Positions 45,245-57,048 of a stretch of 64,000 bases of DNA are shown piece by piece. The stretch lies in the NCBI GenBank assembly GCA_947095535.1, contig OX352772.1:167982613-168046612 (forward strand), given 5' to 3'. The translations under genes were made by a program, and so were the position numbers. The notes under the pieces are model-generated. The model made no database searches and was not told the origin of the DNA. It saw only the letters and a list, made by a program, of their open reading frames with translations. Origin of the DNA: Poecilobothrus nobilitatus (Eukaryota; Arthropoda; Insecta; Diptera; Dolichopodidae). The number at the start of each line of letters is the position of its first letter. Positions within the stretch are counted from its first letter, which is position 1.

Positions 45245-46718
45245 ATTTTCAATCTTATTTCTATTCCGAGGCTCTGTTTCAGTTTCAGTTTCAAAAATTA
45301 TTAAAGATTCAAATTCTAATCATTTCAAATCTAATAAACATACGTGCAAACAAATAAGAATGAATACGAATAAAAAAAAATATTACAACTACCATACCAC
45401 TACAAGTATAAAATAGTATAAATAAGAAAAGAATACATTTCATTTTTTTATAAGCTGCAAATAAATATTATTTCTGTATACATTTTTTGTTCAAAATATG
45501 TTAATTTGCAACAAAACAGAATTTCGGGGTTCTATATTTTGTGCAGAAATGGTTTAAAAAATTTGTTCGGTGTAAATACTCTGTAGTTATATTTAATAAA
45601 AGATTCATGTCTCTTATAATGAAATTTCATAATTTTCGGGCGTTTTTTTTTTGACGGTCGTTTTCGACAGCTTTTTAATTAATCTTATAAAACCGTCGCG
45701 ACTTTTTCTCTGGTGGTGAAATCTTTTCCGTGACGGAATTCACACATACTAAGCAATTTCAAAGACTATATATCTGATCTGATGATATTATTTAATAAAT
45801 CTAATTTTTTCCATGGTTAACAATATTATTAATGATCTAATAATAAATTGGTACAAATTTATGAATTTATTGTAAGAGAAGGCTTTTAAAATGATATTTT
45901 CTATGTAATTTTTTTCTTTTTTTTTAAAGAAAAATATCCGTTTCTAATAAATAAACTTTCTAATAAAAAACTTCATAATATTTAGTAAGTTCTAGACTTC
46001 TATTATGAAATATAATTAGCTAAGTCTGCCGAATTTTATTTTAATAAAAAAAAATCGAATATTTTATGTTTTATCAAAAATTTAGTTTAAAAATCAAAAT
46101 TTCAACCTAAATAAACAAAACTACTTTGAAGTCTGTTACGAAGCTTTTACCAGTTTTTATACTAATGAAAACAAAATCAAGAACAAAATCGGCCTATTAT
46201 TTTTTTCTTATAAATATGAGGCTTACTATAAACTTCGCTCTTTTCACTTTCAGGCGTTTTAATTTTATTAAGAGTAGGTACCTATTTTTATTTTTTTTTG
46301 CCAGAACAAAAAATCATTTGAAAACTGCCAACAGAAGATTAATAATTTATTTTTAAATTACCGCTGCGACCATTTCATAATGGATGTGGTGGTCAAATTT
46401 AAAAATTAAAAATTTGCTGTATTTATTTTTATTGAAAATGTTTTTTTTAAGTATGTAGTTTTGCTTTTTTAACTGTACTCACTTTTAATGAACGGTTTGA
46501 TAACACTTCGATAACGGTCTCTGATAACACTAACACTTTGATAACGGTCTCTGATAACACTTCTATTGGAAAATTTGGTCTCTTGTTATAATATTTACTA
46601 AATTTATTTGTATTTTTAATAAACGGTTTGTGTCTCATGAAAATACTTTGAGTCAAAGATTTTTGTCTCTGATAAAAAAATTTTAAATTATAAAATAAAT
46701 ATACAGATAAATTTCAAA
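45245..46718. other. AT-rich sequence without recognised gene
   Basis: May include the 5' UTR of the RTE fragment (45245-45420). 46498-46565 contains two direct copies of GATAACGGTCTCTGATAACACT with a partial third. The remaining frames (for example 46126-46356) are AT-rich chance reads. Confidence 0.5.
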
Positions 46719-47740
46719 CAAGGTAGAATGTAAACCAACGGTTTTTAAAAGCGCACATTTCTAAAACTTAATACAAACTGTTTAGAAGTGTGACTTGTAC
46801 AAAAATTTGAAAATTTCATGTAATAAGAAAAAATGTGAAAATAGGACATTTTTGAAATTTTGAGGGGCCGTAAGTCCGGAATCCTATATAACTGAGAAAA
46901 GTACACACACCATACACATACCATACACATACCATACACACATACTAGTACACATACCATACACACGTAAAAATATATTATTGAACCTTTAATTTTCATG
47001 TCTTGCCGAAGAAAAATTTTTACAGGTGCCTAAGTTACAGGTGTCTAATACATCTGAAAATGGGGCTTTCTCGCAATTTTGAAGAGCTACCACTTTGGAA
47101 CCCTCTACAACTAAAATAAACCTTTAACACACGTAAAAATATATTACTGTAGCTTTAATTTTTATATCTTGCAGAAGTAAAGTGTGTACAGGTTCCTAAG
47201 TTACAGGTGTTTAAAAATAGCAAATTTTCAATTTTTAAGCCCTAATAGCTCATAAACAGGGGGTGGTCCAAAAAAATTTTCTGAACACACTTATACTAAT
47301 TCTAAAAGTTCTTTCTTGCCTCAAAATTTCAAGCCTCTATCTAAAAGCTATCTAAAAAAGGTTTTCACATAACGGTAAATTTAAATACTAAATTTAAAAA
47401 AATTGTATAATTTTGATATTAATTTACAAAGTTAAAATATAAAATACCTGTCGAATGACGTTTTCAGATTGAAAAAATCTTGAGCAGAACATAAGATATA
47501 TGCATTTAATAAAAATAGGGATTTTTCAAAGTTTGACGGGCTGTAGCTCCGTAATGGGTAGGGCTACATGAAAAAGTTGTTCCACAAAATTATTTTTTTT
47601 ATGAGACCTACCCATGGTTAAAAATTTTTTCTCTATCTTTAACGGTGTAGAAGTTTTGTAAACAGAAGGACGGCCGGACGGACAGAGTGAAACTAATAAG
47701 CAGATTTTTTCAAAATTTTTTTGGAAATGTGCTAAAAATG
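46719..47740 (+). mobile_element. Family-2 repeat, near full length
   Basis: From CAAGGTAGAATGTAAACCAA to GAAATGTGCTAAAAA. Interior order: AACTGTTTAGAA, GGGGCCGTAAGTCC, TTACAGGTGTTTAAAAATAG, ACAGGGGGTGGTCC, CATAACGGTAAATTT, GGGCTGTAGCTCCGTAATGG, AACGGTGTAGAAGTTTTG and a CGGACGGACAGA run. An ACACATACCAT minisatellite (46903-46967) has expanded inside this copy. Directly abuts TATACCC copy e. Confidence 0.75.
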
Positions 47741-47746
47741 AAGTCA

Positions 47747-48615
47747 CACTTTCTCTATTTTAAAGTAACCCTATATTATTAGAAAAAGTTATTAATAGAA
47801 ATAAAAATATAATATTAGAGTTTAATTTTTTTAAATTTCTTCAAAAAATTAGGACAGGTGTTACAGATATTTAAAAATAAGAAATTTTTAGTTTTTGATC
47901 CCATACAGCTCCGAAACAGGGGGCGATACAAAAATCTTTTTTGAAATGACTGATACTTATTTTCAGAGAATTAAAAAATTTCAAGTTTCTAACTTAAACC
48001 GTTTGGAAGATAGAAGGAGTAATGGATTTTTACAAAATTTGAGTTTCGCATAACGGTAAATTAAGACACCACATTATAGTATAGCTCAACTATATATTTA
48101 TTGTATATATATTTTTAAAGCTAATAAACACAGTAATCGTTTGGCGTTTTCAAACTGAAGATATACCTTATACAACTTGCGTTATAATAATTTAAATATA
48201 AAGCTTTTTCGAACTTTGGGAGGCAGTATAAAGGGTTACAGAAACAGTAATTCCATAAATTTAATATTTCTATGATATCTATCGGCAGTTAATATTTCAT
48301 GGCTCTATTTCAAAAAAAATGTGGGGATCTATAAGTTAGCTGTCCGAGAGCTACCCGAAGTTTTGGTCGGATCTGAACCAAGAAAAAATAACATACAAAT
48401 TGATGTAAGAATATTTTGTGTTAATTTCAAGAATTTAGCTTTCTTAGTTTTTAAGTTATCTTGCTGACGGACAGACGGACGGACAAAGCTTAATCGACTT
48501 AGATTTTGATTCCGATCCGATCCATACCTTTGAAGGTATATATAGCTAGCTTATTTCGAGGTGTTACAATCGGAGGAGCAATTTTAATATACTCGATTCT
48601 TATCGTACGGGTATA
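47747..48615 (-). mobile_element. TATACCC element copy e, 3'-truncated
   Basis: On the minus strand starts at 48615 (TATACCCGTACGATAAGAAT), shares the GAGCTAGATAT-like head, a GTCCG run and the TTCGGGTAGCTC paragraph with copies a and c, and ends near 47747 at AATAATATAGGGTTACTTT, a point that is internal in copy c. The junction with the family-2 repeat is therefore a truncation. Confidence 0.7.
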
Positions 48616-48649
48616 ATAAAATATTTTAACAATTATAAAATAAAATAAA

Positions 48650-49700
48650 CAAAATTATTTTGTGGACAAAAAACAATAAATAAAAAACAATTTTACACAC
48701 ATTTTTTTTACTCAATAAATCTAATAAATCTAAATTTAATACAATTTTTACTTAAAACTACTTCATTTAACTTTTTTAGTTTTTCATATGTATATGTTTT
48801 ATTATTGTATGTAAAAATAATTTCATTTGGATAATCTATTTCTTTATTTTCTTTATTGGGAACTGGCTAGACCTAATTTTATGTATTGTAATTTATAAAT
48901 AAATTACAATACATAAAATTTGTAATGTATTGTATTGTAATTCATTAAATTACAATACATTACAAATAATTTGTAATGTATTGTAATTTAATGAATTGTA
49001 TCTTAAAAAGTAAGGCTAAATATAAATTTTGTTGGATTAACGATTTCTGTGAGTTATTTATTTCGTTTAATAATGTATTTCTGTCACCTTCTATATTTGA
49101 TTTAAGTTGGTTAATTGATTTATGAAATTAATGATTAATTTTAATTTGTTCATTGTAATTTGTTGTTAGTAAATGATTATTAAAATTTGCCGTTTGAGAT
49201 GTTTTTCTATATTTCGCTGTCTTGATTGTCCATTTTTCCAAATAACAATTATTTTAACAATTATTAAAAATTTAATCTTTTATTAGGAATTATCGTTTAT
49301 AGCTTGTTTTTTAAGTCTGAAATTTCTGTTTGTAATATTGTCTCCTGAATTGAGCTTAATAAGACTGTTCTGTTTGAAATATCATCAAGTAAATTTAATA
49401 ATTCAGTTGGATGTATAATATGGATTAGAATGTCAGTTTGAGTCTCTATTTGCACCTTATCTAAATTTATTTTTAAAAATCCTGTACTGGAATTTATATT
49501 ATTTATTATATAATAAACTACATTTCACGGTTTGCATTGTCATCATTGTTAGTATCGTCAGTATTGTCAGTATCTCTAAATTTTAATTGTTTTTTACGTT
49601 GAATGTTGTCTAATTTTAATTTTTTATATTTGGGTTGTTCTTTGTGCCTAACTACTTTATAGTTTTTTATAAAACCTGTTGAACTAGTTTCGACATAAAT
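48650..49700 (-). pseudogene. Possible envelope-like remnant of gypsy-B
   Basis: Downstream of integrase on the minus strand, frames contain DILIHIIHPTELLNLLDDIS and a helical stretch SSIQETILQTEISDLKNKL near 49320-49430. A third ORF in this place is expected for insect errantivirus-like elements. The frames are full of stops and no fusion peptide or transmembrane segment is clear, so this is tentative. Confidence 0.3.
48876..48995. repeat. Pair of perfect palindromes
   Basis: 48876-48919 is a 20-bp perfect inverted repeat around a 4-base centre (ATTTTATGTATTGTAATTTA). 48941-48995 is a 26-bp perfect inverted repeat around a 3-base centre and uses the same words (AATTACAATACATTACAAA). Confidence 0.9.
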
Positions 49701-49739
49701 ATTCCTATTGTTGTTAAGTTTTCAATTTTCCTTAATTTT

Positions 49740-50260
49740 ACGATTTCTAGGTTCTCTTTTACTTTTTCAGGTTTAATTTTATGACTTTGTACTTCAATTA
49801 GGGAGTACTTAATGGTTGAATGATATCTGTTATTATAGATTTGTACCGTTTGTTGAATTAATCTTTTTACGGAGAAATTTGTTTTATTTAACAGTAATAT
49901 TCTGAATTTTTCTGCAATGTTATTGTGGAATCATTCTATATCTGTATTACCAGCATGGCTAATTGGTTTTATCAGATGTAGACTTACTTCTTCTACTAGA
50001 AATTTTTTAATTTGTTGTTGCTTAATTTGTGAGAAAAATGCTGTTCTAATTTTTCTATGATGGTAATCTGATTTCTATCAGTCAGATAGCATGCTGTACC
50101 AAACTTCGAAAATTGCTCTATTAATATTAGGAAAACATGTTTCATAATTACGTACGTGTCAAAGTGAATAATTTTATTTATTTCTGATGGAGTTTCACTA
50201 ATTTGAAATTTGTGCTTAATAAGTCTTCTTCATATTTGACAGTTGTGTAAACTTCATTAA
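49740..50260 (-). pseudogene. gypsy-B integrase core remnant
   Basis: Minus-strand frame carries EINKIIHFDTYVIMKHVFL with the first catalytic Asp, LIEQFSKFGTACYLTDRNQI, then after a deletion PISHAGNTDIE with the third acidic residue, then IYNNRYHSTIKYSLIEVQ. These are the hallmark phrases of gypsy-clade integrases. The stretch with the second Asp is missing and stops are frequent. Confidence 0.8.
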
Positions 50261-50399
50261 ATTGCATTTGTCTCTTTCTGCATTAAATTGCATTTGTCTA
50301 TTTGAATTTTTAAAATTTTATCTTCTAAACATTACTTAATTTTAAAATTTTTTTCTTCTAAAACTTTAAAAATACTATAGATTGCTTTCATATGTTCTT

Positions 50400-50867
50400 T
50401 AAGTGTCGTCCTTTAGTATATCGTCAAGATATACTATTCAGACCTTATATATTGTCTTAATATTTCGTTCGTTAACAGTTCGAATATCACTGGTGCGTTT
50501 TTAACCCAAACGGCATTCTGTTAAATTCGTACAGTCCATGTGGTGTAACAAAAGCTGTAGTTTTTCTGTCTTCTTTTCTAATGGAGATTTGATCATAGCC
50601 TTTAGCCAAGTCTAATGTTGTGAAGTTTTGGGCTTTTCCCAGTTTGTCTAGCACTGAATCAATGTTAGGTAGTGGGAATTTGTCGTCCACCGTCTCGTCG
50701 ATTAATCGTCTGTAGTCTATCACAATCCTAATTTTTTTTTTAAACTGAATTATCAGTCTTTTTAGATACAACTAATGGGCTTGAATATCTTGAATTACTT
50801 TTTCTAATAATTCCCTGTTCTTCCATTTCCCTAACTTGTTTTCTGACTTCTTCTTCGTGTTTTGATG
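50400..50867 (-). pseudogene. gypsy-B reverse transcriptase 5' part
   Basis: The frame before 50771 has EEEVRKQVREMEEQGIIRK and SSPLVVSKK; the frame 50487-50771 has RIVIDYRRLIDETVDDKFPL, FTTLDLAKGYDQI with the first catalytic Asp, and RMPFGLK. The YxDD box region after 50480 is decayed and the rest of RT and RNase H is missing. The gene is interrupted at 50868 by gypsy-A. Confidence 0.88.
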
Positions 50868-50995
50868 GATATTGTGGCGAAGCACACAATATCCACGAAG
50901 TTAACACGAAGTTAACTTGGTCATTTAAGATTAGTTGGTGATAATGTTATTAACATCATATTATATGTATTATATAATTAATAATTACACATATA

Positions 50996-51917
50996 CAGGG
51001 TTTTCCAATTTGAGTGATATGATTTCTAAGTGGCGTTTCGGCCATTTGTAGTATGTCATGATCTGTCTTTTTTTTTCATTGTATTCAGTAATGTTTACAA
51101 TTTCATCATGGAGAGATATACGCAAGAACAACGTTTACAAATTATTCAATTTTATTATCAAAATAATGGTTCTCCAATTGCAGCTTTTTTAAGAAAATCA
51201 TTTTCTCCGATAAGGCTCACTTTCATCTGAGTGGTGCGGTAAATAAACAAAACTGTCGATTCTGGTGCGAAGAAAATCCACAAATTATTCATGAACAACC
51301 AAATCATTCACCTAAATTGACAGTTTGGTGTGGTTTTTCGTCTGATGGAACCATCGGTCCGTACTTCTTTCGAAATGAAGCTGGTAACACCGTTACTGGA
51401 GAGCGGTATAGATCGATGATAACCAACTTTTTATGGCCGAAATTGGAAGAAGTTGATCTTGACAACATCTGGTTCCAACAACACGGGGCTACGTGCCACA
51501 CAGCACGTGCAACAACCGTATTATTGCGAGAAAAGTTTGGAGATTCGATTATTTCAAGAAATTGTGATATTGAATAGCCTACAAGAAGTTGTGATTGAAC
51601 ACCATTAGACTATTTCTTATGGGGTTATTTGAAGTCATTGGTCTTTAGCAATAAACCAGACTCTCTTCAAGCTTTAGAAGTCAATATTGAACGTCCTATT
51701 CATGACATATGACTTGATTTAGTGTGAAAAGTGCGCGAAAATCGGGCTCATCGAATTCGTTCCTGCAAAAAAAGTCGTGGAGGCCATTTGAATGACGTTT
51801 TATTCAGAACTTAATTGTATCGATTGTACTTCACATTAAATAAAAAACATTTGAATTTCCTTAACAATTAGTAAGTTTTTTTTGAAAAGAAATCATATCA
51901 CTCAAATTGGAAAACCG
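50996..51917 (+). mobile_element. Tc1/mariner-type element 2, internally deleted
   Basis: Terminal inverted repeats CAGGGTTTTCCAATTTGAGT and the reverse complement of its right end (28 bp, ends at GGAAAACCG) enclose 922 bp, flanked by TA (50994-50995, 51918-51919). The 3' LTR of the host gypsy-A (59246-59261) shows the uninterrupted site with a single TA, proving a TA duplication. Confidence 0.92.
51109..51811 (+). pseudogene. Mariner-type transposase, deleted
   Basis: Starts at ATG 51109 as MERYTQEQRLQIIQFYYQNN, homologous to the intact transposase at 60467. After about 35 codons a deletion jumps into the first catalytic region (IIFSDKAHFHLSG, Lys where the relative has Glu after the Asp). 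The frame 51317-51577 has LTVWCGFSSDGTIGPYFFRN and WFQQHGATCHTA, where the second catalytic Asp is His. It ends with stops, then SCD-TPLDYFLWGYLK and a RGGHLNDVLF end. Missing N-terminal half, catalytic change and stops make it dead. Confidence 0.9.
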
Positions 51918-52157
51918 TATATATGTAAAATACAGACATAATGTTTAACTCAACATATCTTATCACAATGAGAAGATATGAGAATTCTCATCTCACTCTC
52001 TCACAAAAAATATCATAATGTAACTATAATGCAATTATGAGTCATGTAAATTATTTCTTCTTATTTTGACCTCTTGTGAAGACGTATTATAATAATATAA
52101 GCAAACTTAAAAAGCAAGGTAAAGTGTTTCATTTTATAGATATTAGCCCGTACAAAA

Positions 52158-52171
52158 TGGTGACCCTGACG
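52158..52171 (+). promoter_or_regulatory. gypsy-A primer binding site
   Basis: TGGTGACCCTGACG begins three bases after the LTR. It is close to the tRNA-Arg-type sites (TGGCGACCGTGAC) of some Ty3/gypsy elements, with two differences; the tRNA identity is inferred. Confidence 0.6.
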
Positions 52172-52916
52172 TTTATTTAGTCAAATAATTAAACTTAAAT
52201 TTAAATAAAAATTATTAAATTAAAAAAAAAAAAAATTTTATAAAAACTTTAAAGTGAACAAAAGAATTATATATAGGTAATAGAAATTCATTATTTCGAT
52301 CGATACTATCTTAACTTATATTTCCTTAAAATCCACGTGGTTTGGATGTTAAAAAAAAAATAAAATAAAATTTTTAAGTCGGACTAGAAATTTCGAGAAC
52401 AGTTTTCTCGAATCAAGATATTTGAACATTTAAAACTATTATATTTTAAAATTTTATACTTTTTAAATTAAAAATTAAGATTTTTTTGAAAGTATATAAA
52501 AGTGCTACAAATTTTGATATTCATGCTCTTACAACCAGTGCATTGTTCAAAATTAAAAATTACTAAATTCGCTGAAAAAAATTGTCATCATCAAATTCAG
52601 GAGAGTATTTTCATCAATTCGAGAATCAACTAGAACCAGCAACACAATAGAAAGCATATTTAGGAAGTTCTTTTGTTTTAATCCTACAAGATAAATAAAA
52701 TTTTGTAATTTTTTTTTTAACTAAAATAATATTTAATAATTCTTTAATTTCAAATAAGAAAACTGAATATTAAAAAAAAACAAAAAATTTGTATTTACTA
52801 TATTGTTAGCAATTTAAAATAAACAAAAAAAAAAAAATAATTTTGTTATATATGTAAATAAAATAAATATTTTTTTTGAGTATATAAAATTTATATGAAT
52901 GCATTAAATTATAAAA

Positions 52917-53200
52917 TTTTTATTTATTTATTTATTTATTTATATTAATATTACATACATAAATGTAATGCAATATTATTGAACCAGTGGCTACTAAGGC
53001 CATTACAGGTTTTTATATTATTATTAAATTATATACTAATATTATTTAATTTGTTTATATTATATACTATATATTTATATTATATTTGGTCGTAAGGCGG
53101 GTATGTAAAGAAAAAACACTTACGACCTGTGCAGGGAACCCACACTCCTTCGGTTAATACGCCACACGCCTATTCACTAGGCTACCGGAGCTCCCTATAA
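52917..53200 (-). repeat. tRNA-derived SINE in gypsy-A leader
   Basis: On the minus strand starts GGAGCTCCGGTAGCCTAGTG (A-box-like), with GTGGGTTCCCTGCAC in the B-box place, a body with CATTTATGTATG and a TAAA-repeat tail (52920-52942). It sits in the untranslated leader between PBS and gag. Confidence 0.65.
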
Positions 53201-53975
53201 AATTTTTATTATATTAATATATGTATATATGTATACCAATATTATTAATTGAATTAAAAAAAAAAAACATGCTAACAATAAGCTTACATTTTACTATAGA
53301 AAATATTTTATAATTTGTGACAGTACAAATAATTTTTGATTTTCTCACTTAAAAAATTTAAAATATAAGTGCAAAATAAAATCACTGAAAATTCTTAAAT
53401 TCACACTCAAACAAACACACTATAATATTTTTTAGTATATAAGAATGTATATGCAAAAAAGAACTCGAAATTATTTACATGTTATCTATTACATACTAGT
53501 ACTTGCAAAAAGCACATTAAATAAATTGCATATAAGAAAAAATAAAATATTGCAAATCACGTTGCATTAACATAATCAATTTGAACTGGTATAAATAATT
53601 AATAAAATTAATGAATTTGAGAAATTACAATTACAATTTTTGAACATCTCTCGAAGTAAAATTTTTTTTTTTTTTAACATAAATAAAATTAATATTGCAT
53701 AGTATCATTTATTTAATAATAAAACAATATTAATAAAATATACGAATTAGATATAGGTTTTTGTTTTCAATTTTTGATAATACAGAATATATAAAAAAAA
53801 AATTAAAATTTTCTTTTCAATACAAAATTATCAACTGACTTTGATTATATTATTTATTATATTTTGTATATTTTACCTATACTTTTGAATATTGTTTTTA
53901 TTCCCGAAAATAAAGCGTAGTTCAATAATTTAATTATTCCTTAATTTCTAACTTATTTCTTTCTATAAATTTATA

Positions 53976-54790
53976 ATGGCTGAAAAGGAATCAACGACAT
54001 TACCAACTCCTACCCTACCATCAGCTTCTGATATTTTACCTTTGAATTCTTCAGATGTAAAATCGTTTAATTCTGACCAATTCGTTGAAAGTATCAAAAT
54101 TCCACAATTTTCGAACGCTAGGTCAGACTTATGGTTTCTTTAGGTAGAAACTTAATTTAAATTAAAAAACATTAGTTCATCTAATACGAAGTATGATTAT
54201 TTGGTTTCTAGAGTATCAACTGAAGTTATGGAACAAGACGCATTGCTTAATAGACTTAAATTGGGGGATTCTACTCCATTTGATTTGCTCAGAAAAATGG
54301 AATCTTTCGCAGGAGATAATAACTTAATAAACAAATCACTATTAAAAAATTTCGGCTAAACAAGCTACCAACATCAGTATAGGCATGTTTGATAGTAATA
54401 GATTTTTCCACTGCACCTGAAAAATTATCAATTGCTGATAGAATATGCGATTCAACAGCAATTTTCTCAGCTCGAATTGCGGCAATATCAAATTTTCAAA
54501 CAGATGCCATGCAGATTTAGTTAAATGCTTTGAAAGACTAGAAATAAATAGAGCTAGGCCAAGTAATAGAAATTTTACAAGAGGCAGAAATTCTTCAAGG
54601 AGTAGACAGTTTTCAAATAATAGAAACTATTCACAACGCAGAAATAATTCTAAAAACAATTCACCTCATAATAATAAATCTGGTACTAATATTTGTTGGC
54701 ATTATAAAAGAATTGGTCAAGATGTTAATCGTTGTGCTAATGTGCTAATAAGACGAAGCAATATAGTAATTTTTGTCGTTTATTTGTATA
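53976..54790 (+). pseudogene. gypsy-A gag
   Basis: ATG 53976 opens MAEKESTTLPTPTLPSASD..., with SNARSDLWFL just before a TAG at 54138. The family has LWF plus a Gln/Val-Glu continuation, so the TAG is probably a nonsense change. Remnants continue (DYLVSRVSTEVMEQDALLNR; LKLGDSTPFDLLRKM) to a frameshift near 54360. Frame 54445-54810 has an RG/N-rich stretch and NICWHYKRIGQDVNRC, a variant knuckle. The gene carries at least three lesions. Confidence 0.8.
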
Positions 54791-55130
54791 TGATCCTAAA
54801 ACGAAAATAAATTTTCTTAAGGATACCGGTGCTGAATTATCGGTTATACCAAAAAAAAATTTTCCGCAGTTATTTTCAAAGTCTTACGAGTATAATCTTG
54901 TTCTAACTGCTAACGGAAATCCAATTGTAACTTATGGGCTTTAAAGCAATAACTCTCACGTTGAATTTAAGGCGTAATTTTGACCATATGTTCGTAATTT
55001 CAGCAACAGACGATGTAATTTTAGGCGCAGATTTTTTATACAAATTTAACTTAATAGTTGATATAAAGCAAAAACAACTTTTTGACAGAACTACTACGTT
55101 AAGCGTTAATTATCTTGTTATTTGAAAATT
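54780..55130 (+). pseudogene. gypsy-A aspartic protease
   Basis: FVYDPKTKINFLKDTGAELS (54790-54845) with the DTG active site, then VIPKK. A stop follows TYGL near 54942, and frame 54934-55125 has VISATDDVILGADFLYKF, the C-terminal beta strand and helix of the protease. The active site is intact. Confidence 0.85.
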
Positions 55131-55309
55131 TCATCATCAAAAATTTATAGTACTAAAGAAGAATAAGGTGCTTCTAAATAATAATAATATAAAACTTCAG
55201 TACAACATGGCGTTGTACCCCATATTATTACTAATGGCTAACTCTTAACAGCTAGACTGCGTTAGTAAAATGTAAAATATAAATTAAACTAAATATAAAA
55301 TTGAAAAAT

Positions 55310-55980
55310 CTCAGTTTGATGTTATGTTAAAATTGGGTATATGCAGCCCATCCTCCTCCTCTGCAGCTTCACCATGTGGTGATTATAGGCAATTAAATGC
55401 GGCCACTGTATTCGACAAATACCCTTTGCCACACATCCATGATTTTAATACAAATTTAAATGGTTGCATCATATTTTCTAAAATCGATCTTGTATGGGCA
55501 TATCATCACATAACTGTGGCAAAAGCGATATTTACAAAACGGCTGTAACGACATCGTTTGATTTATTCGAATTTTCAAGGATGTCCTTTGAAGTTAAAAA
55601 CGGTGGCCAAACGTTCCAAAGATTTATTAATGAAATTTTATCTAATTTTGACTTTACGTTTTCATATATTGACGACATTCTCGTCGCTAACAAACACAAT
55701 GAGGAACATAATCAGCATTTAAAACTTTTGCTTGCAAAACTCCAAAGCTATAGATTAAATATTAACTCTAGTAACGTATTTTGGGTGTCAAAGAAATTAA
55801 TTTCTTAGGCCACATAATTTTTACTAGCACCAGCTCCTGACAGAATAAAGGCAATTGAGGAATTTCCTCGCCCAACGTCTATAAAACTTTTGCAACGTTT
55901 TTTAGACATGTCAAATTTTTATCATAGATTTGTCCCAAAAATGGTAAACTTTTGTTTACCACTATATGCCTTATTAAAAG
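55310..55980 (+). pseudogene. gypsy-A reverse transcriptase
   Basis: Order: MLKLGICSPSSSSAASPCGDYRQLNA (in 55324-55415), YPLPHIHDF, FSKIDLVWAYHHI with the first Asp, ATSFDLFEFSRMSFEVK, TFQRFINEIL, FTFSYIDDILVAN with intact YIDD (55656-55694), then LGHII and FPRPTSIKLLQRFLDMSNFY. Frameshifts near 55500 and 55790. Pol is cut at 55984 by a family-2 repeat. Confidence 0.9.
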
Positions 55981-55983
55981 AAA

Positions 55984-57048
55984 CAAGGTAGAATGTAAAC
56001 CAACGGTTTTTAAAAGCACACATTTCCAAAACACAATACAAACTGTTTAGAATTGTGACTTGCAAAAAAATTTGAAAATTTAAAAAATAAAATTTAAGAA
56101 AAATTTTTGTAATAAGAAAATATGTGAAAATAGGACTTTTCTGCATTTTTGAGGGGCTGTAAGTACGGAACCTTTTATAACTAAGAAAAACCGTTAACAA
56201 AGGTAAAAATATATTACTGGAGCTTTAATTTTTATGTCTTGCCGAAGAAAAATTTGTACAGGTGCCTAAAAATAGGAAATTTTAAATTTTTCAGCCCTAA
56301 TACCTCTTAAACAGAGGATGGTGCAAAAAAATTTTCTAAGGAAACTTATACTAATTCTAAAAGTTCTTTAGTGTTTCAAAATTTCAGGTTCCTATCTAAA
56401 AGTGTACCGGAGTTATGAAAAAAGAAATTTTATGCAAAATGTGGTTTTCACATAACGGTAAATTTAAATAGCAAATTACAAAATATTGCATAATTTTAAT
56501 ATTGCTGTAAGTAGATAATGAAATTTCTGGTCTTCTGGTGGTTTTAGATTGCATAATTATTACGCAGAGCCTGAGATATATACATCTGAAAATGAAATAT
56601 AACTAAAATAAATCTTTAACACACGTTAAAATATATTACTGTAGCTTTAATTTTTATATTCTTTCGAAGTAAAATGTGTACAGGTTCCTAAGTTAGAGGT
56701 GCTTATAAATTGCAAATTTTCAATTTTTGAGTCCTAATAGTTCATAAACAGGGGGTGGCCAAAAAAAATTTCTGAGCAAACTTATACTAATTCTAAAAGT
56801 TCGTTCTTGCCTCAAAATTTCAAGTCTCTATCTAAAAGCGTGCCGGAGTTACCAAAGTAGAAAAATCATGTAAAATTTGGGTTTCACATAACGGTAAATT
56901 TAAATATGAGACCTACCCATGGTTGAATTTTGTTTTCTCTATCTTTAACGGTGTAGAAGTTTTGTAAACAGTCGGACGGACGGACTGACGGACAGAGTGA
57001 AACTAATAAACACATTTTTTCAAAATTTTTTTGGAAGTGTGCTAAAAA
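55984..57048 (+). mobile_element. Family-2 repeat inserted in gypsy-A pol
   Basis: CAAGGTAGAATGTAAACCAA to GGAAGTGTGCTAAAAA, 1065 bp, interrupting pol between the RT thumb and RNase H. The pol reading phase before and after indicates that little or no sequence is duplicated (at most AAAC). It is the best-defined copy because its host gene gives both edges. Confidence 0.85.

Larger units (their letters stand above)
50873..52154 (+). repeat. gypsy-A 5' LTR, interrupted by a mariner
   Basis: Begins TGTGGCGAAGCACACA. Without the mariner (50996-51917) and its duplicated TA it is about 358 bp, close to the 345-bp 3' LTR. A short local duplication near 50890-50920 (CACGAAGTTAAC twice) is private to this copy. 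Confidence 0.9.

Noticed and set aside
46126..46356. A 76-codon frame rich in Phe, Lys and Arg
   Set aside because: Low complexity, no splice signals, no motif; it looks like a chance frame.
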